Assembly: GCF_900626075.1 (NCBI RefSeq)
Contig: NZ_UYZY01000005.1
Span: 1-64,000, forward strand
Direction of reading: 5' to 3'
Source of the DNA: Clostridium transplantifaecale
Lineage (GTDB): Bacteria; Bacillota; Clostridia; Lachnospirales; Lachnospiraceae
Length of the DNA stretch: 64,000 nucleotides
The stretch's first letter is position 1. Each line of letters opens with the position of its first letter. Below the pieces are notes generated by a model. The model did no database searches, was not told the origin of the DNA, and worked only from the letters and a program-made list of their open reading frames with translations. Of this stretch, positions 1-9,176 are shown in pieces. Made by a program: the position numbers and the translations under genes.

Positions 1-218
1 GAAGGGAGACCTTGGAATCCGCCGGTGCTTGCTGAGGTTTCTCACGAAGCTAGCATCCGTTGCGCATTCCACAAGCGGGAGCGAGTCCCCGTAGGAATTT
101 TTTCTCCTGGATTCCCCCTCACCACAACCCATAAACCGGGACTGAAGACTCATAACCCCCCTCCCACTCCCCCGTCCGCCGTCTTACAGAGGCGTCCTCG
201 CATCTCAACTAAATCCCC
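1..218 (+). repeat. Partial copy (L1) of compound intergenic repeat
   Basis: This is the right-hand part of a repeat seen three more times (22303-24803, 29243-30320, 41612-44145). Shared blocks in order are a GCCGGTGCTT core, CTAGCATCCG, CACAAGCGGGAGCGAGTCCC, TCTCCTGGATTCCCCCTCAC, GGGACTGAAGACTCA and the outer end GGCGTCCTCGCATCTCAACT followed by AAATCCCC. The left half lies before the window. It contains no credible gene. The stretch from 219 to 512 is AT-rich and shows nothing recognisable apart from the ribosome site of the next gene. Confidence 0.8.
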
Positions 219-512
219 ATTTTATATACTCATCCGTTTACCCTGAATAAAAATAATAAGGGATAGAATTATCATTTTCACTATGATATACTAAATTCAA
301 AGCATATTATTTCTTAACATTTCAAGCGGAAAGCCGCGTCTTAAGTCAATTCTTAAACTTAGATTTTCAGGAAATCTTGATGCTTTGCAGAACCCGATTT
401 TATCATGCAGAGAGGTTTCCGGAATATCGATGAGCAGCGGAGGCCTCCTGCGGTTACAGAAGACGGTGTCAGGTTTGTGAACAACCTTTCAGCGTTACAA
501 AGGAGGTACGGA

Positions 513-1019
513 ATGAAAAAAATGCAGAACAGGGAAAACACGATCAGAGAGAGCGGGAATGGTGTGGGAGCCAGACGGACTTACAAGGCCAGGCTGTTTG
601 AGATGATTTTCAGCGACAGGAAGGAACTGCTCGCACTGTATAATGCGGTAAACGGAACGGCGTATGAGGATCCGGAACGAGTGAGGACCTATGCGGGGAC
701 GATGAGCCTAAAGAATGCGGTAGAGCGTGCGGTGGAAGAGTGCATTCGGGATAATGTGCTGGCAGAGTTCCTGAGAAACAACAGAGCGGAGGCGATGAAA
801 GTGAGCATTTATGAGTATGATGAAGAAAAGACGATGAGGCAGATGCGGGAAGAGGGGCACGAGGAGGGAGTAAAAGAAGGCCGTGAGGAAGGTGAAAAAT
901 CCTTTGCCATACTGGTCAAGAGACTGTTGGAAGATTCCCGTCAGGACGCTCTCCTTAAAGCGGCGGACGACCGGGAATTCCGGGAAAAGCTTTACCAGGA
1001 ATATGGGCTGAAGGAATGA
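513..1019 (+). pseudogene. Rpn/PD-(D/E)XK transposase-like nuclease family protein, core deleted
   Basis: A 168-residue reading frame starts at the ATG at 513, preceded by AAAGGAGGTACGG; an earlier in-frame ATG at 405 lacks such a site. Residues ~20-54 (YKARLFEMIFSDRKELLALYNAVNGTAYEDPE region) match the N-terminus of the large Firmicute family of recombination-promoting nuclease/transposase-like proteins. The following SLKNAVERAVEECI and EEGHEEGVKEGREEGEK segments match that family's C-terminus. Members are normally ~300 residues, and the central catalytic block with its acidic and lysine motif residues is absent here. I infer an in-frame internal deletion and a non-catalytic remnant. The family assignment comes from remembered patterns. 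Confidence 0.6.
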
Positions 1020-1130
1020 AGTGAGTAACCGGCTAATATTGCAGTAAGATTTTCTGCTATGGGAATTTACGTATCAGCCTTGAAAGAAAAATTCCGGGAT
1101 CTTTGTCCAGGGTGCTGATGGAGGCGCATA

Positions 1131-1871
1131 ATGAATATGAACTTTATAAGGGAAGTGCAAGTACGGCAGGAATGCCTTTCCGAGGATTCCTATATCCGAC
1201 AGATACCGGCGCTTGCCAGGTTCCCGGAGCTGGTTCTGGAAAACCCGATCACGTTTCTGGTGGGGGAAAACGGGAGCGGCAAATCCACATTGCTGGAGGG
1301 AATTGCGGTGGCCTGGGGCTTCAATCCGGAGGGCGGAACGAGAAATTTCAACTTTTCCACCCGCGATACTCATTCGGAGCTGGGACAGGCCATCCGGCTG
1401 GTCAAAGGCATAAGAAAACCCTCAGACGAATTTTTTCTGAGGGCGGAAAGCTTCTATAATGTGGCGAGCCAGATTGATGATTATGAGGAAGAGAGAAGCG
1501 GCTACCTTAAATATTACGGAGGAAAGTCTCTGCACTGTCAGTCGCATGGGGAAAGTTTTCTGGCTCTGGCGCAGAACAGATTCCGTCCGAGGGGGCTCTA
1601 TCTTCTGGATGAGCCGGAGGCGGCGCTGTCTCCTCAGAGACAGCTCACACTCCTGCTTGCAATTCACAATTATCTGAAAAGCGGCGCTCAGTTTATCATA
1701 GCCACCCATTCCCCCATTCTGCTGGGAATTCCGGAGGCTGAGATCCTTTCGCTGGATGACGGTTATATCCATCCCATTTCTTACGGGGAAGCGGACTGTT
1801 TCCAGGTAATGGAGATGTTTATCAACAACAGGGAGATCATGCTGAAACGCCTGCTCTCCGATGACAACTGA
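1131..1871 (+). CDS. AAA-family ATPase (ABC-type fold, COG3910-like)
   Basis: A 246-residue soluble ATPase. Residues 45-53 (GENGSGKST) form a Walker A. A Walker B reading LYLLDEPEAALSP lies near residue 165, followed by a switch-histidine motif IIATHSP. SHGESFLAL before Walker B replaces the LSGGQ signature and is typical of the single-domain AAA_21/AAA_23-like predicted ATPases. There is no coiled-coil hinge or membrane segment, so it is neither an SMC protein nor a transporter. The ribosome site GGAGG lies 9 bases before the ATG. It stands alone, and its role is unknown; such ATPases occur both as housekeeping orphans and in defence loci. Confidence 0.75.
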   Translation: MNMNFIREVQVRQECLSEDSYIRQIPALARFPELVLENPITFLVGENGSGKSTLLEGIAVAWGFNPEGGTRNFNFSTRDTHSELGQAIRLVKGIRKPSDEFFLRAESFYNVASQIDDYEEERSGYLKYYGGKSLHCQSHGESFLALAQNRFRPRGLYLLDEPEAALSPQRQLTLLLAIHNYLKSGAQFIIATHSPILLGIPEAEILSLDDGYIHPISYGEADCFQVMEMFINNREIMLKRLLSDDN

Positions 1872-1962
1872 ACAGATAGCCGTCGCCTGACGGTGAAAAA
1901 CGCTGCATGGATTGTATCAGTAACTCGTTGCTGTTTTCCGCGGAGCAGTATGGAGATACTTT

Positions 1963-2643
1963 TCAGACATCCTTGTAGAGAATAAGAAATAATGAGGATT
2001 CATCCGTCTCGTCGATCTCGTAACGGCAGCCAGCAGATTCCCCCAGAGCGGTTAAATCCTCCCGGGAAAATGTGTCTGCACGGAAACCGTCTTTACAATA
2101 AATAACTCCGTCTTTCGTTTTCTCTTCATCCACTTCGCCGAGGAGCCCTTTTCTGGCCTGTTCCCGGAACCATTCAAGGCGGGTATCCCAGATTTTGTCA
2201 CTGTAGGTGCTGAAATAGGCGGCTCCGCTAGGTTTCAGGGCGGACAGGCATTTGCTTATCAGTTCTGCCGGATTTCCCTTAACGGCGGACAGGCCGTTCT
2301 GCAGACAGATCACGATGTCAAATTCTTCATGGAAGTCCAGCTTATAGGCATCCATCGTTAAAAGGCGGCAGTTATTGCAGTCCTGTAAGTAGAAGTTTCC
2401 AAACAGCACTGAATCCTCGGAAATTTCGATGCCTGTGACAAAGGCTGCGGCGGGAGCGAGTTCCCGCACAATACGTCCGTATCCGGCGCCGATTTCAAGG
2501 ATGTGTTCCGATCCGGCCAGCCTTTCTTTGATGTAGTCTGTCTCAGCCCTCAAATACTGTTCGATTCTCGGGATGCCGGTTTGATAAACCTGATACAGTC
2601 CGTTTGCATTGAGGTTTTCCTGGTAATAATTTCCCATTTCCAT
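1963..2643 (-). CDS. Class I SAM-dependent methyltransferase
   Basis: A 226-residue protein with a Rossmann methyltransferase core. Motif I, ILEIGAGYGRI, lies near residue 48, an acidic GIEIS follows the second strand, and DIVICLQNGLSAV marks the post-motif strand. The substrate cannot be read; small-molecule methyltransferases of the Methyltransf_11/25 type look most alike. The start at 2643 sits only two bases from AAAGGAG, so the second ATG six bases later (2637) may be the true start. The gene is monocistronic and lies downstream of, and in the same direction as, the two-component operon, separated by short tandem repeats. Confidence 0.8.
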   Translation of the reverse strand: MEMGNYYQENLNANGLYQVYQTGIPRIEQYLRAETDYIKERLAGSEHILEIGAGYGRIVRELAPAAAFVTGIEISEDSVLFGNFYLQDCNNCRLLTMDAYKLDFHEEFDIVICLQNGLSAVKGNPAELISKCLSALKPSGAAYFSTYSDKIWDTRLEWFREQARKGLLGEVDEEKTKDGVIYCKDGFRADTFSREDLTALGESAGCRYEIDETDESSLFLILYKDV

Positions 2644-2694
2644 TCTCCTTTCTCTTCATTAATCAAGAATTCTTTTCATTGGCACAAAATCTTT

Positions 2695-2770
2695 TCATAA
2701 ATAAAATCTCTTTATAAAAACAAAAGCTCTTTATAAAAACAAAAGCTCTTTATAAAAACAAAATCTTTTG
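2695..2770. repeat. Three-fold ~19-bp AT-rich tandem repeat
   Basis: The unit AAAGCTCTTTATAAAAACA is repeated about three times between the histidine kinase stop and the methyltransferase start, with degenerate flanking copies (AAAATCTCTTTATAAAAAC and AAAATCTTTTG). It falls in the upstream leader of the methyltransferase, which reads on the minus strand. Such short units can change copy number by slippage. No function is evident. Confidence 0.7.
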
Positions 2771-2806
2771 CCTCATACAGAAATCGTTTTCTCAAAACAG
2801 CACTGG

Positions 2807-4186
2807 CTATGCCTGCTGTAAGGTCAGAGTGATGATAAAACGGCTCCCGCCTTCCGGGTTATCATAGACGGAAATGGTGCCTCCGTGCATTTCCACCAGT
2901 TCCTTTGCGATACTTAAGCCAAGTCCGAAATGTTTCTTATCATTCCGGGAAGAGTCGCCGCGGTAGAAACGATCGAAAATCCGGGCTTTCATCTCATCGG
3001 GGATACCTTTTCCACTGTCTGAAATCTCTATGACCGTCCGGAAGAGGTCTGAACTGATATGTCTTCCGCCCTCTTTTTTGTACATTTTAAGGGAGATGGA
3101 TTTTCCATCCGGAGTATAAGAGACGGCGTTGTCGAGGAGGATGGCGATAACCTGCTGAAGCCTCTGCTTATCGGCCAGAAGAGGGGGCAGAGGCTCGTCT
3201 GGAAGAGCCAGGGTGAGGCTTATGTTTTTCTCCCTGCATATAGGCAGGAACGCCTCATATGCCTCTATCAGAAGCGTATCAGGCTCGGTCTCCATCCTGT
3301 GCAGCGCCCAGGTACCAGAGTCGGATGAAGCCAGAAGCAGCATATCACCGACCAGCCTTGCCATTCTCTGGCACTCGCGGTCTGCATTGCCGATGAGCTG
3401 TTTCCAGGTGATATGCATATGATCAGGCGGCGCCTCTGTGTCCGGTTCCCGGTCAGAAAGTTTCTCCGACAGTTCACCCTGAAGTGCAGAGAGGCTTGAG
3501 CGGATGACGGCCAGAGGGGAACGCAGTTCGTGGGAAGCGGCGGCCACAAACTCGGTCTGTTTTTTCACACTCTCCCTGGCCGGTAAAAGAGCCCGGCCTG
3601 TCAGAAACCAGCTGATAATCAGGATACCGAACAGCCCTACAGCCCCGGAGAGGGCAAAAAGAGGCAGGCTCTGAAGAATAAGGGCCAGTCGTGGGGTGAT
3701 ATAGGATAGGAGCATGAGACATTTTGCACCATGATCGGTTGTCAGCACCATAACCCTGCCGTAGTAGGAATCACCCCGGCTCCCCCTCACACGCAGAAGG
3801 GAGGTCTGGTTCATGGACGAAGAAACGGGAGGGTGACTGGGGCTTACTCCTTCTGCCCCGGCTATGTCAAAAGCGGAGCGGATCAGGGAAGTTCTGTCGG
3901 TTGGAGGCGTCCAGGCGCCTGAAAAGAACAGGGGTAACCCATTTTCCTCTATATAAATGACGGAGCGGTTCATCACCTCGGTCTGTGCAAGATAGGAGTC
4001 GCTGATATAGGCGTCCGACTGGATCCGGGTACTGGCGGAAAACCACAGATTGTTAAAATCGGTAATCTCCTGCTGTTCCCGGACCGTGATATTGCGGTAG
4101 AAGATCAGGGCCAGAAGCAGGAGGAGAATGATGCCCGTAAGGGCGGTATAGAGTATGGTAAGCTGTTTTTGTGCCTTGCGGAACAT
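2807..4186 (-). CDS. Sensor histidine kinase
   Basis: A 459-residue membrane kinase. It has a membrane segment at about residues 10-28, an extracellular sensor region to about 165 and a second membrane segment near 172-195. The dimerisation domain carries the phosphoacceptor histidine in ASHELRSPLAVIRSSL. The ATPase domain shows N box LLDNAVSYTPDG, G1 DSGKGIPDEM and G2 FGLGLSIAKELVEMHGG. There is an unusual charged insertion of about 30 residues in the dimerisation hairpin (around SDREPDTEAPPDHM). It starts 13 bases after the response regulator and forms one operon with it. Its divergent neighbour is a sugar-type ABC operon, a plausible target. Confidence 0.92.
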   Translation of the reverse strand: MFRKAQKQLTILYTALTGIILLLLLALIFYRNITVREQQEITDFNNLWFSASTRIQSDAYISDSYLAQTEVMNRSVIYIEENGLPLFFSGAWTPPTDRTSLIRSAFDIAGAEGVSPSHPPVSSSMNQTSLLRVRGSRGDSYYGRVMVLTTDHGAKCLMLLSYITPRLALILQSLPLFALSGAVGLFGILIISWFLTGRALLPARESVKKQTEFVAAASHELRSPLAVIRSSLSALQGELSEKLSDREPDTEAPPDHMHITWKQLIGNADRECQRMARLVGDMLLLASSDSGTWALHRMETEPDTLLIEAYEAFLPICREKNISLTLALPDEPLPPLLADKQRLQQVIAILLDNAVSYTPDGKSISLKMYKKEGGRHISSDLFRTVIEISDSGKGIPDEMKARIFDRFYRGDSSRNDKKHFGLGLSIAKELVEMHGGTISVYDNPEGGSRFIITLTLQQA

Positions 4187-4199
4187 AATCCTGTCCTTT

Positions 4200-4892
4200 C
4201 TAAGCTTTTTCCAGGCGGTATCCGACGCCGTGAACCGTTACGATCCGGACGGGAACCTTTAAAGTCGAGAGTCTGCGCCGGATAAAATAAATATAATTGT
4301 CCAGATTTCCGTCCTCCACCTCACTGGAGGAACCCCAGACATAGGTCAGGATCATTTCACGGTTCAGGGTCCGTCCCGGATTCCTGAAAAAATACTCCAC
4401 CAGGGAAGCTTCTTTTTTAGATAAGGTGACGGAAGAATTCTGATACCGGAGTTCACGCTGTTCTTTTGAGAACACGAGTCCCTCAAAGCTGAGGGTGCGA
4501 TCATCCTCAATGCGTCCCGGCCTTCTGGTGACGGCGCGGATTCTGGCAAGCAGTTCTTCCACGGCGTAAGGTTTTGCTATATAGTCGTCGGCTCCTGCAT
4601 CCAGTCCGTTTACGCGGTCATTCAGTCCGTCCAGGGCAGTGGAAAAGATGGCTGGGGTCTGGATTCCCCGCCTTCTGAGCGCCTGCAGAAGCGTCAGCCC
4701 ATCCATTTCCGGCAGCATGCGGTCAATAATCAGGCAGTCGTAAGCGCTGGAACACGCAAAGAGAAGACCATCTGTCCCATTATGGCAGATCTCCGTATCA
4801 TATCCGGCCTTATCCAGGGAAAGCTTTAATGTATCACATAGAACTTCATCGTCTTCAATCAATAATATCTTCATATTCTTATTTTGCCTCAT
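4200..4892 (-). CDS. OmpR/PhoB-family response regulator
   Basis: A 230-residue regulator. The receiver domain has acidic residues in IEDDE and the phosphoacceptor aspartate in CLIIDRMLPEMDG, with a conserved lysine in YIAKPYAVEELLARI. The C-terminal winged helix ends in IVTVHGVGYRLEKA, typical of the OmpR class. An internal start at 4874 (MKILLIEDDE) fits the usual N-terminus better than 4892; neither has a strong ribosome site. It is first in the operon with the kinase and is divergent from the solute-binding lipoprotein gene at 5107, so control of that operon is likely but inferred. Confidence 0.92.
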   Translation of the reverse strand: MRQNKNMKILLIEDDEVLCDTLKLSLDKAGYDTEICHNGTDGLLFACSSAYDCLIIDRMLPEMDGLTLLQALRRRGIQTPAIFSTALDGLNDRVNGLDAGADDYIAKPYAVEELLARIRAVTRRPGRIEDDRTLSFEGLVFSKEQRELRYQNSSVTLSKKEASLVEYFFRNPGRTLNREMILTYVWGSSSEVEDGNLDNYIYFIRRRLSTLKVPVRIVTVHGVGYRLEKA

Positions 4893-5106
4893 ATTTCCGT
4901 TTCGGTATTTTTCTTTGATATAATATCCCTGCTTTTAGTCTATCACATAATTCTCTAAAAAATCTAAAAAAAATGAGGGCGTTTTTCCAGTTTTTTTAGA
5001 GATGCGTTATGTAAAATAAGAGATAACAGTTCGGAGGGAGGTACCCGGCGGGGGAAACGCCGGTCACTCTGAACCGAAACAGATTCAATGTTGGGAGGAG
5101 AACCAT

Positions 5107-7356
5107 ATGAAGAATAGAGGTACAGACCGGATAAAACGAAAAAGAAGGACCGCGGCAGCGGCTGCCGGAATATTGGCAGTCGGAGCGATGTCGGTACTGT
5201 CTGCCTGCGGCAGCGGAAAAACCTCTACAGGTGAGATAAGCCAGACTCAGAATGAGAGCACGGCGCCGGGAGGGCAGTCGGCCAAGGGCCGCTATATGGA
5301 GGAAGAAATCGCATTGCCGGAAGAAATAGCCGATAACGGTTTAGTGGACGTTGTACAAAAAGAAGACAAAAGCCTTGTTTTTTGTATTCCTGATGAGAAC
5401 AGCAAGGCCAGACTCTACAGCCTGGATTCCAAATCCGAATGGACGGAGGGCGAAGCGATTGCAGCGCCCGAAGGAATAAGGCCCGCTAAGATGATGCAGG
5501 ATGAAAACGGAACATACTATTATGGAGGATTTGATGAGAACTACATATTCCATATATGGACGGCACAGGAGGACGGAACAACCCGGGAGTTGCTGCCGGA
5601 TGTATTTAAGGTACAGGAGGGCAAACAATACGGAATTATCCCTGACTTTATAGCGGCGCTTCCCGGAGAGAGTTTTCTGGTATCCCAGACATCACAGGCT
5701 GATATATACCAGTCCGACGGAAGAATGCGTGCGTCCCTGGCCCAGGATTTTATCGGAATGGATGTAAGAATTCCAGTTTCAGTCTCAGGGGAAGAGTATT
5801 TGACATTAAATAACCAGAAGCTTGTCAGATACAATCTTGAAACGGGAACCCAGACCGGAAGCTATGACCTGCCCGACAAGGGGCGCGATGTATGGCAGAT
5901 GCCTGTCTTTACCGATGACGAGGGGTTCGTTTACGTTGCCAGCCAGACCGGCCTTTACCGCACCGGAAGGGACGGCACGGTATGGGAACAGCTCATCGAC
6001 GGCAGCCTGAATTCCATGGGACGCCAGGATATGTTTATGAGGAGCTTCTTTAAAGGTCAGGATAACGACTATTACGGAGTCTTTTCAACGGGAGACTCAA
6101 AGCTGAAAGTGCTTCACTACTACTATGATGAGACAGTGGACACGGTTCCGCCGGAAACTCTGACCATATATGCGCTGAGAGACAATGCCACGGTACGTCA
6201 GGCGGCATCCATCCTTCAGAAGAATAATCCTCAGGTGAAGGTAGATTTCAGAATTGCCGTGGAGGATGAGGAAGAGGAAGTGACGGAAGATGTAATCCGC
6301 GCCCTGAATACGGAGCTTTTAAACGGAAAAGGCGCCGATGTGCTGATATTAGACGGACTGCCGATGCAGACATATAAAAACAAAGGAATTCTTGCAGATA
6401 TCACCAATCTGTTTGAGGCGGATAAAGAGGATCTGCTGGCTAATGTGAGGAGCAATTTCACGGCCGAGGACGGAAAAATCTATTACATGCCCGCCCGCAT
6501 CGACGTACCGGTGATCTTTGGGGAACCGGAGGCAGTGGCCGCATTCCAGGATATTGATGAGATGGCGGCATATGACAAGACCCCTTCCCTTTTCGCACCT
6601 GATATCTACGAAAATATAATCAACATGACGTCATACACCTGCTATAAGGAACTGTTTAATGAAAACGGCACCGTGGACGGCGATGTGCTGGCCCGTTATC
6701 TCACGGCAGTGAAGAGCGCCGGGGAAAAAAGCAATGTCCAGGTAAGTTATGCCCAGGCCGATATGGAACGCCTCATGGTGAACAATACGGTACTCCTGAG
6801 AGGATTTGGAAGACAGGACGGTTACAATGTTGTGTCAAAACGGTGCGCGGCAGGCGCAGAGATTTTCAGTTCAATAGACAGCGCAATGCTTCCTCTGTCT
6901 GCGGCTGAGATGGTTAACAGTGAAATTGAACCTCTGGGAGGAATATACATGCCGAACGTAGTGGCTGGCATCAATGCCTCCAGCCAGAACAGGGAAAATG
7001 CCGAAGCATTTATCAAAACACTGTTCGACACTGAAGTGCAGGATGAATCTCTGAGAGATGGTTTCTCAGTGAGAAGCAGCAGTCTTGATAAATGGGCGAA
7101 GACGGAGAGCGAGAGCAGCGTTTCCATGAGCTCCGGAGAGGGAATCTATTTAAGCGGCTCATGGCCGGCACAGGCAGAGCGCGACAAAATCATGGCAATC
7201 GTACGCACGGCAAGCATTCCTGCCCTGATTGATCAGCAGATTGTAGATATGATTGTGGACGGTTCCAAAGATTATCTAAATGGAAAAGAGACAGTGGAAG
7301 ATGCGGTTCAGGCCATTGAGAATAAGATGAAGCTCTATGTCAATGAGAGAGAATAA
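5107..7356 (+). CDS. Large lipoprotein: N-terminal repeat domain plus extracellular solute-binding domain
   Basis: A 749-residue exported lipoprotein. A basic N-terminus and hydrophobic stretch end in lipobox LSAC with the lipidated Cys34. Residues ~50-340 resemble a propeller-like sensor region, with recurring strands such as SLVFCIPD, YYYGGFDENYIF, LVRYNLETG and FVYVASQTGLYRTG. Residues ~350-740 look like a family 1 sugar-binding ABC component (TLTIYALRDNATVRQAASILQKNNP, ADVLILDGLP, later MPNVVAGI and AEAFIKTLF). At 749 residues it is far longer than the usual ~430. It is followed with overlap by two permease genes, so it should deliver a substrate, probably a carbohydrate or polymer fragment. 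A short hairpin (5046-5064) lies in the leader. Confidence 0.82.
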   Translation: MKNRGTDRIKRKRRTAAAAAGILAVGAMSVLSACGSGKTSTGEISQTQNESTAPGGQSAKGRYMEEEIALPEEIADNGLVDVVQKEDKSLVFCIPDENSKARLYSLDSKSEWTEGEAIAAPEGIRPAKMMQDENGTYYYGGFDENYIFHIWTAQEDGTTRELLPDVFKVQEGKQYGIIPDFIAALPGESFLVSQTSQADIYQSDGRMRASLAQDFIGMDVRIPVSVSGEEYLTLNNQKLVRYNLETGTQTGSYDLPDKGRDVWQMPVFTDDEGFVYVASQTGLYRTGRDGTVWEQLIDGSLNSMGRQDMFMRSFFKGQDNDYYGVFSTGDSKLKVLHYYYDETVDTVPPETLTIYALRDNATVRQAASILQKNNPQVKVDFRIAVEDEEEEVTEDVIRALNTELLNGKGADVLILDGLPMQTYKNKGILADITNLFEADKEDLLANVRSNFTAEDGKIYYMPARIDVPVIFGEPEAVAAFQDIDEMAAYDKTPSLFAPDIYENIINMTSYTCYKELFNENGTVDGDVLARYLTAVKSAGEKSNVQVSYAQADMERLMVNNTVLLRGFGRQDGYNVVSKRCAAGAEIFSSIDSAMLPLSAAEMVNSEIEPLGGIYMPNVVAGINASSQNRENAEAFIKTLFDTEVQDESLRDGFSVRSSSLDKWAKTESESSVSMSSGEGIYLSGSWPAQAERDKIMAIVRTASIPALIDQQIVDMIVDGSKDYLNGKETVEDAVQAIENKMKLYVNERE

Positions 7357-8185
7357 AAAAGCAGTAAGCAGAAACGGGGCCTGGTTTTTCCTGGCCCCCA
7401 GCCTGCTGGGAGTGACAGCCTTTGTCCTGCTTCCCTTTGCCGATGCTTTCAGGAGATCCTTTTTTGACAGCAGAGGCAAGACATTCGCGGGCCTGAGCGT
7501 ATATCAGGGGGTTCTGGAAAACCAGGCATTCCGTCTGGCAGCTGTCAATACGGTGCGGTTTATGGCAGTCGCGCTGCCGCTTCTGATGGCAGTCTCTTTT
7601 TTTCTGTCCCTGCTGGTTTATCAATACAGCCGGAAAAAGAGTTTTTTCAAGACGGTTCTCGTGATGCCGGTGGCTGTACCGTCGGCGGCGGTAATCCTCC
7701 TCTGGAGGATGGTCTTCTGCGAACAGGGGATTATTAACGGACTGTTTAAACTTAATACCGACTGGATATACGGACCGTCATCCTTTACCGTTCTTGTGTT
7801 TGCCTATCTGTGGAAAAACACAGGATATCAGATGCTTCTCTGGCTGGCTGCCCTGGGAGGAATATCGGATGAGCTCTATGAGGCGGCGGAGGTGGACGGA
7901 GCCGGATGGCTGCAGAAACTTGTATATGTCACAATACCACAGGTGAAAAAAGCCTCCGGCATGATCCTGTTCCTGGCCGTGATCAATTCTTTTAAAGTAT
8001 TCAGGGAGGCATATATTGTAGCAGGGTCCTATCCAAACGACAGGATTTATCTGCTTCAGCATCTTTTTAACCACTGGTTCCTCAATCTGGATATACAGAA
8101 GATGTGTGCGGCGGCAGTGCTTCTGACGATTATCATAGGCGCTTTTCTGACACCTTTCGTCATCAGGGCCGGCCGGGACGATTGA
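7337..8185 (+). CDS. Sugar-type ABC transporter permease (MalF/UgpA-like)
   Basis: A 282-residue inner-membrane permease with about six hydrophobic segments. The cytoplasmic EAA loop is clear: LYEAAEVDGAGWLQKLVYVTIPQV, with the conserved glycine, near residue 180. The start overlaps the upstream lipoprotein gene by 20 bases, indicating translational coupling; an alternative start is at 7343. It forms a heterodimer with the next permease. No ATP-binding gene is in this operon, so a shared MsmK/UgpC-type ATPase elsewhere in the genome is likely, as is common in Firmicutes (inference). Confidence 0.93.
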   Translation: MSMRENKKAVSRNGAWFFLAPSLLGVTAFVLLPFADAFRRSFFDSRGKTFAGLSVYQGVLENQAFRLAAVNTVRFMAVALPLLMAVSFFLSLLVYQYSRKKSFFKTVLVMPVAVPSAAVILLWRMVFCEQGIINGLFKLNTDWIYGPSSFTVLVFAYLWKNTGYQMLLWLAALGGISDELYEAAEVDGAGWLQKLVYVTIPQVKKASGMILFLAVINSFKVFREAYIVAGSYPNDRIYLLQHLFNHWFLNLDIQKMCAAAVLLTIIIGAFLTPFVIRAGRDD

Positions 8186-8227
8186 AACGGGAGGAGCAAA
8201 ATTTTTAAGAAGAGAGGGGAGGAGGAA

Positions 8228-9112
8228 ATGAAAAAGACATCGGTTTTCCTGCGCTTTCAGCGGAACCGTCCGGTTAAAACCGTCACGGGGGGCTTTCTAT
8301 TGTTCGTCTGTCTTCTTTTTGTCCTATTTCCTCTTATATTAATGACGGCGGCATCCTTTATGCCGGAGGATGAGCTGGTGAGGAGGTACCTGGCGGTTCT
8401 GGATTTGGGAAAAGAGCCGGTGCTCCCGGCCCTGATTCCCGACTTTCCGTCTCTGAAGCCATATGCCGATCTGCTTCTTCGCTCGCCCGGCTTTTTTGTG
8501 ATGTTCTGGAATTCCTGCCTGCAGGTTTCAAGCGTCCTGGCCGGACAGCTTCTCATTGGAATGCCTGCGGCCTGGGCCTTTGCCCGGTATGAGTTCCGCT
8601 TTAAAAAGCTTCTCTTCCTCCTTTATCTGATTCTTCTTGTCATGCCGTTTCAGGTCATGATGGTGCCGTCTTATCTTGTTTTGGACCGGTTCGGGATACT
8701 GGATAGCCATCTGGCGGTGATACTGCCGGGGATATTTTCTACCTTTCCCGTATATATCATGGAGAAGTTCTTCGAATCGATCCCGAAATCGTTTTTGGAG
8801 GCTGCCCGCATTGACGGAGGAGGAGAGTGGACTATTTTTTTCAGAATCGGCATTCCTATGGGATTTCCCGGAATCATGACGGCAGTGCTCCTGGATTTTT
8901 TTGAATATTGGAATGCGCTTGAACAGCCGCTCACATTCTTAAAAAACAGGCAGTTGTGGCCTCTGTCCCTCTATCTTCCGAATGTAACGGCGGATAAGGC
9001 ATCCCTGGCCTTTGCGGCCGGGCTGATTACAATGGCGCCGCCGGTGCTTTTATATCTGAACGGGCAGACCTTCCTGGAGGAGGGAATTGCCTCGTCCGGC
9101 ATCAAGGAGTAG
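8228..9112 (+). CDS. Carbohydrate ABC transporter permease (MalG/UgpE-like)
   Basis: A 294-residue partner permease with six predicted membrane segments and an EAA loop reading SFLEAARIDGGGEWTIFFRIGIP. The N-terminal segment with an MTAASFMPEDE stretch is typical of the MalG/UgpE half. The ribosome site AGAGGGGAGGAGG precedes the ATG at 8228. It is the third gene of the operon, 42 bases after the first permease. Substrate is unknown. Confidence 0.93.
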   Translation: MKKTSVFLRFQRNRPVKTVTGGFLLFVCLLFVLFPLILMTAASFMPEDELVRRYLAVLDLGKEPVLPALIPDFPSLKPYADLLLRSPGFFVMFWNSCLQVSSVLAGQLLIGMPAAWAFARYEFRFKKLLFLLYLILLVMPFQVMMVPSYLVLDRFGILDSHLAVILPGIFSTFPVYIMEKFFESIPKSFLEAARIDGGGEWTIFFRIGIPMGFPGIMTAVLLDFFEYWNALEQPLTFLKNRQLWPLSLYLPNVTADKASLAFAAGLITMAPPVLLYLNGQTFLEEGIASSGIKE

Positions 9113-9176
9113 AGAAAACACGGTTATAGATAAAAATACAGGAACTGCGCTGAGGCAAATCAGGGAAGGAGGCAGT

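Noticed and set aside
25..246. 73-codon frame in the first repeat
   Set aside because: The same sequence recurs as non-coding repeat in several orientations and its translation is not conserved between copies.
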